Program-made: the position numbers and the translations under genes
Source of the DNA: Planctomycetota bacterium
GTDB taxonomy: Bacteria > Planctomycetota > SZUA-567 > H5-PLA8
Direction: 5' to 3'
DNA length: 64,000 nucleotides
NCBI GenBank assembly: GCA_027493525.1
Contig: JAOSKN010000003.1
Location: 1,488,001 to 1,552,000, forward strand
In this document: positions 16,140 through 25,092 of the stretch, one piece after another
How the letters are laid out: each line of letters starts with the position of its first letter
How positions within the stretch are numbered: position 1 is the first letter of the stretch
Notes under the pieces: generated by a model
Database searches by the model: none
What the model was told of the DNA's origin: nothing
The model's input: only the letters and a program-made list of their open reading frames with translations

Positions 16140-18110
16140 CTACGTCCCGATCGCCCCGCCGTCTTCCTTCGTGACCACCACCACCGACGGGCGCGGCGGC
16201 GTGTCCTTCTTGAAGTCGGGCCAGCGGGTCAGCGGGTCGTCGAAGGTCGAGCCTTTGTCCTCGCCAGGATGCTGCACGGAGAGGAACAGCGTCTTGTTGT
16301 CGGGCGTCATGCACGGCCCGCACATCTCCGCGCCGATGGGGGCGGTGAAGAAGTGCTTCGGCTGGGCGCGGCCCGGGCCCACGGTATCGCAGGCCCAGAG
16401 CCCGTCGCAGATCCGGGTCTCGTGAATGTTGCGGCCCTGGTCGGTCGCGATCCAGATGCGCCCCAGGTTGTCGAAGGTCATGTTGTCCGGGCAGGCGAAC
16501 CAGCCGTGCTTGGTGACCTCCCCGCCGTACTTCGCATGGTCGCGCTTCTTGTTGGGGTTGCCGGCCAGGATGAAAACGTCCCAGGTGAACGTGTCGGCGG
16601 CATGGTCCTGCTGGTCGCCTTCGCCGGGCGGGGTGAACTCCAGCAGGTGCCCGTAGCGGTTATCGAAGCGCGGATTGGCCTTGTCCAGCCGGTCGATGTC
16701 GCGCGAGGTGTTGTTGGTGAGCGAGGCGTAGACCTTCCCAGTCACGGGGTTGGCCTCGACGTCCTCCGGGCGGTCCATGGGCGTGGCCCCGACCAGGTCC
16801 GCGGCGCGGCGGGCGTCGATCACCACGTCGGCCTGGGAATCGAATCCGAAGGACGGCGTGAGGCGGCCCTCGCCGAAGACCAGGGGCAGCCAATGGAGCG
16901 TACCGTCGTCGTCGAAGCGCGCGACGCAAAGCGTGCCCTCGTCGAGCAGATCCTTGTTCTTCTCCGGGTTCTTCGGGTCGAACGGGTTCTTGCTCACGAA
17001 GCGGTAGATGTACTCGAAGGCCTGGTCGTCGCCGCCGAAGAGGACCACGCGCCCGTCTTTCTTATTGACCAGCATCGCCGCGCCTTCGTGCTTGTAGCGT
17101 CCCAGGGCGGTGCGCTTGACCGGCACGGACTTCGGATCGTAGGGGTCGTACTCGACCGCCCAGCCGAAGCGGTTGGGCTCGCCGGGCTCGCGCGAGACGT
17201 CGAAGCGGTCGTAATATTCGCCCAGATCCCACTTGGGCTTGCCCTTGATCGAGTAGCGTTCCAGCGAGAGCGCGTCGACGGGGCGCGGCTTGCCGCCGAA
17301 GTAGAAGTCGAAGTTCTCCTCGCAGATGACCACCGTGCCCCAGGGCGTGACGCCCCCGGCGCAGTTGTTCATGGTCCCGCGGACCAGGGCGCCTGTGGGG
17401 TCTTCGGTCGTCTTCATCCGCGCATGGCCGGCCGCGGGGCCCGAGATCCGGCATTGAGTCTCGGTCAGGCTGATGCGCCGGTTGTACGGGCTGTCCGCGA
17501 CGACCTTCCAGGCGCCGCCTTCGCGCTTGACCTCGAGCACGCTGTGCCCGTGCGCGGCCATCAGCACGTCGACCTTCTTCTTTTCGCGCTCGCGGATCTC
17601 GATCCGTTCCTCGGGGCTCGGCCGCGGTTCGTCGGCGGGCTCCCGCGGGAACATCAGTTCCGGGCTGCCGTACTCATGGTTGACGCAGAGCAGGCCGTGG
17701 TCGGAGTTCTGCGAGCCCTTGGGCAGCGGAAGAAAGGCGATGAAGTCGTTGTTGTAGCCGAACTGCTTGAGCTGCGCCTCCGGCGTCTGCGCGCGCGGAT
17801 TGAAGGCCGGCGCGCCCGGGAGCACCGCGTCGCCCCAGCGGATCAGCACCTCGGCGCGATACCCCTTCGCGACCCGGTGCCCGTCCTCGACGCGCGAATC
17901 CAGTTCCGCGAAGGTCAGGCTCGTGCCGGCGGCGGCCGCCTCGCGCGCCGCGAAGAACTCGCCGAACGCCGCGACGAACGGCGGCAGCAGCAGGCCCTTC
18001 ATCAACCTTCGGCGCGAGATGCGGGCCTGGACCATTTCTTCCAGCGGCGTCGCGTCGCTAGGGTTGGTGCGCTCGCTCTCGTCCGGCTGAAACTCGCGTG
18101 GAAGTGGCAT
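16140..18110 (-). CDS. PhoX/DUF839 family phosphatase, Tat-exported
   Basis: A 656-residue protein with a twin-arginine signal (ISRRRLMKGLLLPPF, about 32-46, after a charged N-terminal tail). It has PhoX signatures: VNHEYGSPELMF, GTMNNCAGGVTPWGT, CEENFDFYF, GRYKHEGAAML, ANPVTGKVYASLTNNT and CPDNMTFDNLGRIWIATDQG, ending with SVQHPGEDKGSTF. PhoX enzymes are periplasmic Ca/Fe-dependent phosphomonoesterases that release phosphate from organic esters. It is divergent from a phosphate-selective-porin gene, a sensible pairing for phosphate scavenging. I see no clear Pho box between them. Confidence 0.88.
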   Translation of the reverse strand: MPLPREFQPDESERTNPSDATPLEEMVQARISRRRLMKGLLLPPFVAAFGEFFAAREAAAAGTSLTFAELDSRVEDGHRVAKGYRAEVLIRWGDAVLPGAPAFNPRAQTPEAQLKQFGYNNDFIAFLPLPKGSQNSDHGLLCVNHEYGSPELMFPREPADEPRPSPEERIEIREREKKKVDVLMAAHGHSVLEVKREGGAWKVVADSPYNRRISLTETQCRISGPAAGHARMKTTEDPTGALVRGTMNNCAGGVTPWGTVVICEENFDFYFGGKPRPVDALSLERYSIKGKPKWDLGEYYDRFDVSREPGEPNRFGWAVEYDPYDPKSVPVKRTALGRYKHEGAAMLVNKKDGRVVLFGGDDQAFEYIYRFVSKNPFDPKNPEKNKDLLDEGTLCVARFDDDGTLHWLPLVFGEGRLTPSFGFDSQADVVIDARRAADLVGATPMDRPEDVEANPVTGKVYASLTNNTSRDIDRLDKANPRFDNRYGHLLEFTPPGEGDQQDHAADTFTWDVFILAGNPNKKRDHAKYGGEVTKHGWFACPDNMTFDNLGRIWIATDQGRNIHETRICDGLWACDTVGPGRAQPKHFFTAPIGAEMCGPCMTPDNKTLFLSVQHPGEDKGSTFDDPLTRWPDFKKDTPPRPSVVVVTKEDGGAIGT

Positions 18111-18377
18111 GAACCTGAAAATCCTTCCCTAGCCGATCGAAACCCCGACATGCGCCGTTGCTCCAATGCAACGCGACTCGGCCCCATGCGTTGGCCTGAT
18201 CCATACTCGCGCGAGAAGCCCGCTTTGAGTTTAAGCGCGCAGCCATTATCCAAATTTCAGCCGCGAGGAAAAGCACTTTATGGGATTGCCTGCCTCTTGT
18301 AGCGCCCGTCGTGCACTGGAAACAGAACCCGAATATGTAAAGAGCTCGGCGTTTGGCGCTTCAAAAGCAGAGGGGCT

Positions 18378-18408
18378 TTGCTAAGATACCTAATCTGCCA
18401 AGTATTAT
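18378..18408 (+). promoter_or_regulatory. Candidate promoter for the porin gene
   Basis: TTGCTA (18378-18383) and TATTAT (18403-18408) are spaced 19 bp apart, 48 bp before ATG 18456. The remaining 345-bp PhoX-porin space shows no tandem CTGTCAT-like sites. The spacer is long, so confidence is limited. Confidence 0.35.
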
Positions 18409-18455
18409 TTCGCGGAGTAGGAACGGTCTTTCCCAAGGCCGGCAAAGGAGCATGG

Positions 18456-20092
18456 ATGATGCGGATTTGCAAGGTTCTGGGCTGCGTGCTGATCCTGTCG
18501 CTGGCGGCGCGCGCATCCGAATCCGACCAGGAAGAGCGGATGCGGAAACTCGAAGACATGGTCCAGCGGCAGCAGGAACAGCTCCAGTCCATGCAGCAGA
18601 AGCTGGGCGAGAAGGACCGCGACCTGGTTGAAGCCGAGAAGCGGATCAAGGCCCTCGAGACGATGCAGACGACCACCGACCAGAGCATCGAACGGATCCT
18701 CGAGCGCAAGACCTACTTCGCCCCCAGCGCCGCCGAAGGGAAAAGCGACAACACCTTCAAGGTCTTCTGGAAGGAGGGCCTGCGCCTGGAGACGGCCGAC
18801 AAGCAGTTCAAGCTCGCCATCGGCGGCCGCGTCCAGTACGACTACGTCTTTCCCTGGGAAGACGCGCGCATCTCCGACTCCCTGGGCGAGCAGGAAGTAT
18901 TCACCGAGTTCCGGCGCGCGCGCCTGGGCGTCAGCGGCACGCTCTACAACAACTTCATCTTTAAGGGCGAGTACGATTTCTCGGACGATGGCGACGGCTC
19001 CACGGAATTCAAGGACGTCTACATGGGCCTGACCAACCTGCCCGGGATCGGCACGGCCAAATTCGGCAACCAGTTCGAGCCCTTCAGCCTCGAAGAACAG
19101 ACCAGCAGCAAGTACACGACCTTCATGGAGCGCGGCGCGATCGAGAACGTCTTTACCCCGGGCCGCAACCCCGGCATGCGCCTCGAGAACAGCCACCTCG
19201 ACGACCGCCTTTATTGGGCCCTCGGCGTCTTCCGGCTCGGCAACGTGGACGGCGAGAGCAGCAAGGACGACGACGCGGACGTCATCGTGGCCGACGACGA
19301 CGGCAATTTCCGCCCCAGCGACGGGCAGGCGAACTGGCGCTTCGACGGCCGGATCGTGGGCCTGCCGTGGTGGGAAGAGGATGGCCAGAAGATGGTCCAC
19401 CTCGGCCTGGCTTACATGTACCACATGCACCCGTCGCGCACCCTGCGGCACCGCGCGCGCCCCGAGGTCCACACGTTCACCCAGGTTCTCGATACGGGCA
19501 CCTTCACCGCCGACGATTCGCACATCTTCGGCGCCGAACTGGCCATGGTCTACGACAGTTGGTCGCTGCAGGCCGAATACATGGCCCGCTGGGACAACCG
19601 CGATATCGGCCTCTTCACCGACGACCCCGGCGCGCCCCCACGATCAACGACGACCGCTCCGACGACCCCTTCTTCCACGGCTTCTACGTCTTCGGCAGCT
19701 ACTTCTTGACCGGCGAACATCGCCGTTACAAGAAGGGCGGCGGCGTCTTCGACCGCGTCAAGCCCAAGCGGAACTTCTGGGCCGGAAACGACGAGATCGG
19801 CCTGGGCGCGTGGGAACTCGCGCTGCGCTACACCTGGATCGACCTCGACAGCGACGGCCCGGACGACAACGGCGGCACCGAGACCTCCCGCATCCGCGGC
19901 GGCAAGCTCCAGAACATCACCGCCGCCGCCAACTGGTATCTCAACCCCAACGCCAAGGTCATGTTCAACTACGTCTTCACCGACGTGGAAGACGGCGACC
20001 GGAATACCACGGTCGTGGACGGCGTCGAAGGTCCCAATCGCGCCAACGGCCAGGCGCACACCTTCATGATGCGCTTTGCGATGGATTTCTAA
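18456..20092 (+). CDS. Phosphate-selective porin (OprP/OprO-like), one-base frameshift
   Basis: An outer-membrane porin of about 545 residues once one base is restored. It has a signal peptide (MMRICKVLGCVLILSLAARA), a coiled coil (EERMRKLEDMVQRQQEQLQ to about 75), then the OprP-type barrel (FKLAIGGRVQYDYVF, FRRARLGVSGTLYNNFIFKG, GTAKFGNQFEPFSLEEQTS, TFMERG, NPGMRLEN), and in the second frame FYVFGSYFLTGEHRRYK, WELALRYTWIDLDSDG and a terminal Phe (MMRFAMDF). The frame breaks at a run of five C at 19635-19639; six would rejoin it exactly. ATG 18456 has AAAGGAG close upstream. Family members form anion-selective pores, often for phosphate or polyphosphate; the divergent PhoX gene fits. Sequence error is more likely than a true mutation because both halves are intact. 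Confidence 0.82.
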
Positions 20093-20133
20093 GCCACGCG
20101 CTTCGAGGTTCGAGAAGCCGACGCGTAACCATG

Positions 20134-20164
20134 AACCGGGCCCCGTGGGGCCCGGTTTTTTTTA
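20134..20164 (+). terminator. Rho-independent terminator after the porin gene
   Basis: CCGGGCCCC-GT-GGGGCCCGG is followed by eight T. The T-run overlaps the stop codon of the convergent LamG gene. Confidence 0.9.
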
Positions 20165-20941
20165 TGGCGCCGCCGCTCGCGGGTCGTTCAAGGCGCGCAG
20201 TTCGGCCGGCGAGAGCGCGCGGCGCCAGACGCCCAGCCCGCCCAGCAGCCCCGCGAACCAGTTGCCCATCTCGCCGCTGCGGTCCACCCCGCCGACGGTG
20301 AAGTCCGAGCCCCCCGCCCCGCCGTCATGCAGCCCGCCAGCGTACGAATAGGGATTCAGGCCCTCGCGCGCGTCGAGTTCCCCGTTGAGGTACGCCCGCG
20401 CGGCCACCCCGTCGTAGCTCATGGCCACGCAGGACCACTCGTCGAACGGCACCGGCGTCGCCCCGATGGCCGCGTCCATGCAATACTTGTAGCCCGGCGT
20501 CGGGCCGCCCACGTTCGAGACGTGCGCGCAGACGCAGTGGCTCGTGCCCCAAAGCTTCAAGTTGAGGAAGAGCCCGTACTGGCGGCCCTTGTTCGTCTCG
20601 TTCCACTGCCCCGCGACGAACTCGCAGTGCGGCAGCGTCTTCTTCGACCGCGCGAGCCACGCGACCACGGTGAGCTGCGCCTGCGGGCCGTGGAGATCCA
20701 GCGCGGGGCACTCGGCGCGCGGCAGGTTGAACCACTGCCCCTCATGGAGCTTCGCCGCGTACGGCCCGAACGGGTTGCCGGGGGTCTCGACTCGCGCGAT
20801 CGGCCCGTTGCGTTCCTGGAGCGCGTAGCCGTGCGGCACCTTCGAGCGGCGCGGGCCGCCGGCGGGTTCCTGGAAATCCCAGAACGCCACGAGGCCCGGG
20901 AAGGCTTCGGGCGTCGCGGGGATGCGGTGTTGAGCGGGCAT
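20162..20941 (-). CDS. LamG/concanavalin A-like jellyroll protein
   Basis: A 259-residue protein with a single LamG-like fold. It opens GLVAFWDFQEPAG, then has LTVVAWLARSKK, WSCVAMSYDGVAARAYLNGELDAREG and ends AGLLGGLGVWRRALSPAELRALND, the usual closing motif of LamG3 domains. There is no signal peptide, which is unusual because such domains are mostly extracellular; it may be cytosolic or exported by another route. It is the only domain in the protein. A carbohydrate-binding role is inferred from the fold. It lies 35 bp beyond the end of the Fe-S gene in the same direction and could be co-transcribed. Confidence 0.75.
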   Translation of the reverse strand: MPAQHRIPATPEAFPGLVAFWDFQEPAGGPRRSKVPHGYALQERNGPIARVETPGNPFGPYAAKLHEGQWFNLPRAECPALDLHGPQAQLTVVAWLARSKKTLPHCEFVAGQWNETNKGRQYGLFLNLKLWGTSHCVCAHVSNVGGPTPGYKYCMDAAIGATPVPFDEWSCVAMSYDGVAARAYLNGELDAREGLNPYSYAGGLHDGGAGGSDFTVGGVDRSGEMGNWFAGLLGGLGVWRRALSPAELRALNDPRAAAP

Positions 20942-20976
20942 GAGTCGCCCTCTGCGGCGGCGCCTTCGCGGCGCGC

Positions 20977-23214
20977 TTACTGCTGTTGCGTGGTCAGCTC
21001 CGTGAAGAAGTCGCGGGCGTTGACGCGGTGCGCGGCATCGTGCGGGCAGGCGTACACGCAGCTCGGCTCCTTCAGGTCGGTGCAGAGGTCGCAGAGGGTG
21101 GCCTTCTGCTTCTGCACGGCTTTCTTAACGCCGGCGTGCTCGGGGTCCTCGCCCTGCACCTGGAAGTGGTGCATGTTGATGTTGCCGTAGGGACACTGCT
21201 GGGCGCAGAGCCCGCAGCCGATGCACCAGTCCTCGATGATGACCTCGAGGGACTCCTTGCGCCGGATCGAACCGACCGGGCAGCCGACCATGCACAGCGG
21301 GTCCATGCAGGAGCGGCAGGAGGTGGCGACGAGGTACTTGTCGAAGCGCAGGCCCTCGCGTACCAGCCGCGTGACGCCGTCGTGGGCGTCGGCGCAGGCG
21401 CGCACGCATTCGTCGCAGCGCACGCAGCGCTCCAGGTCCAGAAGCAGCAGGCTCTGAGCGTGCATCAGGCCCTGGGCCAGGAAGTCGTCGAGGCTGGTGC
21501 TGGGCGCCAGGCGCGTCATGCGCTCGGTCATTTCCTTGCGCTTCTTGGCCTCGGCTTCGATCTTGGGACGCAGGTCCTCGAACCAGTCGAGCATGAAGTC
21601 GAAGTCGGTCTTGCGGATCTTGACGATCTCGACGTGGTCCAACGCGCTGACGGTGGCCGTGCGGGGGCTGCGGTCCAGCAGCGCCATTTCGCCGAAGAAC
21701 TCGCCGCGGGTCAGGTACGAGAGCACCAGGTCGCCGCCGGGCAGGTTCTTGCTGACCTTCACGCAGCCGACGCGGATCAGATAGAAGGCGTCGCCCTCGG
21801 CGCCTTCGCGGATGATCGCCTGTCCCGGGTCGAAGTGGACGAGTTCGACGCGCTGCTTGAGCTGGTCCACGAACTTCGGATCGTCGATACCCCCGAATAT
21901 CGGGACGCTGCGCAGGTGCTGGCCGAGCGCGCGCTCGCGGTAGTTGGCCTCGAGCTGCTCGCGGAACTTCTTGTTCTTCTGCAGGACCTGGAGCACGCTG
22001 CGCAGCATCTCCAGCATCTCGCAGTCCTCGGCGGCGCGGACGGTGGCCGAGCGCGGCTGGAAGGTGAGGCAGGTCATTTCGCCGAAGAGTTCCTCGGGCA
22101 GGATTTGCGCGATGGGGTTGTCCATCGCCAAGTCCACGGGCGCGTCGATGGGGATGAATTTCCGCGCGCCTTCCTCCCGCGGGTCGTCCTTCTTGCCCAC
22201 CAGGAAGTGCTTGAAGCGGCTGAAGAACCCGCCCGAGGCGCCCTTGTCGCTCTTGACGTGGGCCATGGGCGTGTTGATGAACACGTCGGCCTTGCCGTTG
22301 AGGATGTAGAACGCCGTCGAACCGAACTCGCCCTCGCGGCAGACGATCTCGCCTTTCTTGTACTTGCGCTTCACCACGCAGCCTTCGTTGCGCTTGAGGA
22401 ACTCCGAGGAGATGCCCTGGAAGATCGGGATCTCGAGCATCTGCTCGACCGTGAGCTTCTCGCCGGTCTCGAGCTGTACGCCGACTTCCTGCTTGCTGGT
22501 GATCGCGCCGGTCGGGCAGGAGATCATGCACTCGCCGCAGTTGACGCAGCTCGAGGTGCCCATCGGCATGTTGGTGTCGAAGGAGATGCTGGCGCTGTAA
22601 CCCTTGCCCATGCGCCCGATGACGTTGTTGTGCTTCACTTCGGTGCAGGCGCGCACGCAGCGGTCGCAGAGGATGCACGCGCGGTGGTCGATGGCGATGC
22701 TGGGGTTCGAGAAGTCGGTCCCCTTCTGCGCGCGGCGCGGGCTCAAGTCCTCGGGCAGCAGCGCGTTCTTGAGGTCCTGCCCGCGCGAGAGGAAGGTCGG
22801 GCTCCAGTAGCGCGGCTCGGGCACCGGTTGCCCCTTCGGCAGGGGCTGCAGGATCTGGAACTTCTCGGCCAGCAGTTCCAGCTCGCAGGTATGCGTCTGC
22901 TTGTGCTTCTCGCAGGGCGCGGGGTGGTCGGCGAGGAGCATCTCCACCAGGGTCTTGCGGTCGCGCTCGAGCCGCTCGCTGGTGGTCTGGACGTTCATGC
23001 CGTTCTCGGCGGGGCGCACGCAGGAGGCCGCGTAGACGCGCGCGCCGACGTCCACCACGCAGACGCGGCAGACGCCCACCGGGTTCAGCGAGGGCTTGTG
23101 GCACAGGACGGGGATGTTGATGCCGAGCTGCTGCGCGGCTTCCCAGATCGTGACGCCCTTCGCCACGGTCACGTCCCGGCCGTCGATCTTCAGCGTTACC
23201 TGTTCGGCGTTCAT
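20977..23214 (-). CDS. Multi-cluster Fe-S protein with two cyclic-nucleotide-binding domains
   Basis: A 745-residue fusion. Residues 1-80 form a plant-type [2Fe-2S] domain (C38, C49, C52, C65). Residues 97-110 match the NuoG His-Cys cluster region, but the second Cys position is His (H97, C101, H104, C110). Two [4Fe-4S] motifs follow (C180/183/186/190 and C223/226/229/233). Two CRP-like domains occupy about 262-420 and 430-555, the second with a full cassette FFGEMALLDRSPRTA. The C-terminal third resembles NarH/DmsB-type electron-transfer subunits, with four more four-Cys groups (597-607, 633-645, 664-674, 708-723). It follows the NuoE-NuoF fusion by 73 bp in the same direction, so the pair probably forms an NADH-linked redox complex gated by a nucleotide. 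No hydrogenase or formate dehydrogenase catalytic subunit is nearby. The partner acceptor is unknown. Confidence 0.9.
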   Translation of the reverse strand: MNAEQVTLKIDGRDVTVAKGVTIWEAAQQLGINIPVLCHKPSLNPVGVCRVCVVDVGARVYAASCVRPAENGMNVQTTSERLERDRKTLVEMLLADHPAPCEKHKQTHTCELELLAEKFQILQPLPKGQPVPEPRYWSPTFLSRGQDLKNALLPEDLSPRRAQKGTDFSNPSIAIDHRACILCDRCVRACTEVKHNNVIGRMGKGYSASISFDTNMPMGTSSCVNCGECMISCPTGAITSKQEVGVQLETGEKLTVEQMLEIPIFQGISSEFLKRNEGCVVKRKYKKGEIVCREGEFGSTAFYILNGKADVFINTPMAHVKSDKGASGGFFSRFKHFLVGKKDDPREEGARKFIPIDAPVDLAMDNPIAQILPEELFGEMTCLTFQPRSATVRAAEDCEMLEMLRSVLQVLQKNKKFREQLEANYRERALGQHLRSVPIFGGIDDPKFVDQLKQRVELVHFDPGQAIIREGAEGDAFYLIRVGCVKVSKNLPGGDLVLSYLTRGEFFGEMALLDRSPRTATVSALDHVEIVKIRKTDFDFMLDWFEDLRPKIEAEAKKRKEMTERMTRLAPSTSLDDFLAQGLMHAQSLLLLDLERCVRCDECVRACADAHDGVTRLVREGLRFDKYLVATSCRSCMDPLCMVGCPVGSIRRKESLEVIIEDWCIGCGLCAQQCPYGNINMHHFQVQGEDPEHAGVKKAVQKQKATLCDLCTDLKEPSCVYACPHDAAHRVNARDFFTELTTQQQ

Positions 23215-23287
23215 GAACGATTCCCCAAGCGGATAGCTCTACGGCGTTCGAACGTCGGCGCCCGGAATATGCCGCCGCTCCGGCGGC

Positions 23288-24922
23288 CTAGCCCTTGATC
23301 TTCGCGTCCAGTTCCGGCTTGAAGTGCTTCACGACGCTGTCGATGGGCGCGGCCACGACCTGCCCCAGCCCGCAGATGGACGTCATCAGCATGGTGTCGG
23401 AGAGGCGCGTGATCGTCTCGTAGTCGTCCTTCTTGCCTTTGCCTTCCATGACCCGGTAGATCACGTCGACCATCTTCTGGCTGCCCACGCGGCAGGGCAC
23501 GCATTTGCCGCAGGACTCGTTGCGGTAGAACTGGGTCGCGTTGAGCGCCAGTTCGACCATGTCGTTGCCCTCGGCGATGGCCACGATCGCGCCGCTGCCC
23601 AGCATGCTCCCGGCCTCGGACATCTTCTGGAAGTCCATGGGCAGGTCGAGCATCGAGGCAGGCAGGAAGCCGCCCGACGGACCCGAGGGCGCGAAGGCCT
23701 TGATCGGCTTGTCGCCAAGCATCCCGCCGCACAGGTCGAAGATCGCCTCGCGGTAGGTCGTGCCCATGGGCACCTCGAAAACTCCCGGCTTCTTGACGTG
23801 CCCGCTGACCCCGATCCATTTCAGCCCCACGCAGCCGTTCTTGCCCTGGGCCTTCCACCAGTCCATGCCCTTGATCAGGATCGGCGCCACGTAGGCCAGC
23901 GTCTCGACGTTGTTGATGACCGTGGGTTTGCCGTAAAGCCCTACGAAAACCGGGAATGGCGGCTTTACGCGCGGCTGCCCGCGCTTGCCTTCGATCGCCT
24001 CCAGCAGCGCGCTCTCTTCGCCCTGCACGTACCCGCCGGGGCTCATGAACACTTCCATGTCGTAGCGCTGCCCGCTGCCCGCACAGTTGGCCCCGAGGAT
24101 CCCCGCTTCGCGCGCGCGCTTAATCTCCTCGTTCATGCTGTGGATCTGGTCGTGGTACTCGTGGCGGATGTAGATGTAGCCCTGCGTCGCGCCGGTGACC
24201 AGGCCCGCGATGGCCATGCCTTCGACCACCAGGTGCGGCAGCGACTTCATGATCTCGCGATCCTTGAAGGTCGCCACCTCGGCCTCGTCCGCGTTGCAGA
24301 CGATGTACTTCTCGTCGCTCTTGCAGTTCCGGACGCCGTCCCACTTCACGCCGGTGGGGAAGCCCGCGCCGCCCATCCCGCGCAGCCCGGCTTCCTTGAG
24401 CTTCTTGATGATCCCGTCGTAATCCTTCGACTGCCCCAACGCCTTCAGCGCGCCGTACTTCTCGCCGCCTTCGTACGGATCGGACTTGAACGGACCCTTG
24501 GCCATCGGCTCGAAGTGCTGCTCGTGGAGCTTCTTCCCCGCGATCGCCTCCTGAACCAGCGCGAGAATCTCCTTCTCGCTCTTGCGCGCGTAGGAAGCGT
24601 CGTTGATTTGCACCGCCGGCGCGCCGTCGCACTGGCCCAGACAGGAGACCCCGCCCACGACCACGCCTTCGCCGCCGACTTCGCGAACCATCTCTTCGAT
24701 CTTGTCCCGCAACTTCACCGCGCCGCGCAAGTGGCAGGGGAAGTCGCGGCAGATGTTGATCTGCGCCTTCGGCGGGGGCGTCACGCGGTAGCCGGGATAA
24801 AACGTCGCGACGCCGTAGACTTCGTACAGCGGAACGTTGTTCCGTCGCGCCAGATCCTTCATTTCCTTTTCAGGGATGTAGCCATACTTTTCCTGGATCT
24901 CGTACAGTTCTCGACAGAGCAT
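23288..24922 (-). CDS. NuoE-NuoF fusion, NADH-binding diaphorase subunit
   Basis: A 544-residue fusion. The N-terminal NuoE part (about 1-140) carries the [2Fe-2S] ligands CRDFPC and CLGQC. The NuoF part has the FMN/NADH region GLRGMGGAGFPTGVKW, YIVCNADEAE, YIYIRHEY, an SLBB segment, GPSGGFLP, and the [4Fe-4S] ligands CGKCVPC with a distal Cys in TSICGLG. It would oxidise NADH through FMN and pass electrons to Fe-S clusters. In bidirectional hydrogenases and NAD-dependent formate dehydrogenases this module pairs with a HoxU/NuoG-like subunit; here the partner is the cNMP-containing Fe-S protein 73 bp downstream. ATG 24922 (MLCRELYEIQ) is chosen because GAGGGG lies just upstream; the frame is open to 24979. 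Confidence 0.92.
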   Translation of the reverse strand: MLCRELYEIQEKYGYIPEKEMKDLARRNNVPLYEVYGVATFYPGYRVTPPPKAQINICRDFPCHLRGAVKLRDKIEEMVREVGGEGVVVGGVSCLGQCDGAPAVQINDASYARKSEKEILALVQEAIAGKKLHEQHFEPMAKGPFKSDPYEGGEKYGALKALGQSKDYDGIIKKLKEAGLRGMGGAGFPTGVKWDGVRNCKSDEKYIVCNADEAEVATFKDREIMKSLPHLVVEGMAIAGLVTGATQGYIYIRHEYHDQIHSMNEEIKRAREAGILGANCAGSGQRYDMEVFMSPGGYVQGEESALLEAIEGKRGQPRVKPPFPVFVGLYGKPTVINNVETLAYVAPILIKGMDWWKAQGKNGCVGLKWIGVSGHVKKPGVFEVPMGTTYREAIFDLCGGMLGDKPIKAFAPSGPSGGFLPASMLDLPMDFQKMSEAGSMLGSGAIVAIAEGNDMVELALNATQFYRNESCGKCVPCRVGSQKMVDVIYRVMEGKGKKDDYETITRLSDTMLMTSICGLGQVVAAPIDSVVKHFKPELDAKIKG

Positions 24923-25027
24923 GCGCGTCCCCTCTATCCGGTCATCCGGCAGGTCATGCGCAACGTGATCGCGGTTCAACGCACCGACGGAATGCGGAGT
25001 CCTACTTCTATTAATCTAGACAAAGTT

Positions 25028-25033
25028 AGTCAA
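25028..25033 (-). promoter_or_regulatory. Candidate -35 box for the NuoEF operon
   Basis: On the minus strand TTGACT lies in an AT-rich patch about 105 bp above ATG 24922; the -10 partner is poor. The two convergent-facing ends of this 170-bp space show no terminator. Confidence 0.25.
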
Positions 25034-25092
25034 GGAAGAATACTGGCATCTAACGCCAACTACACAAATACTTTATATCTCAACGGCCAAGC

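Noticed and set aside
20977..24922. A bidirectional [NiFe] or [FeFe] hydrogenase operon
   Set aside because: The diaphorase module fits, but no hydrogenase catalytic subunit or maturation gene is present.
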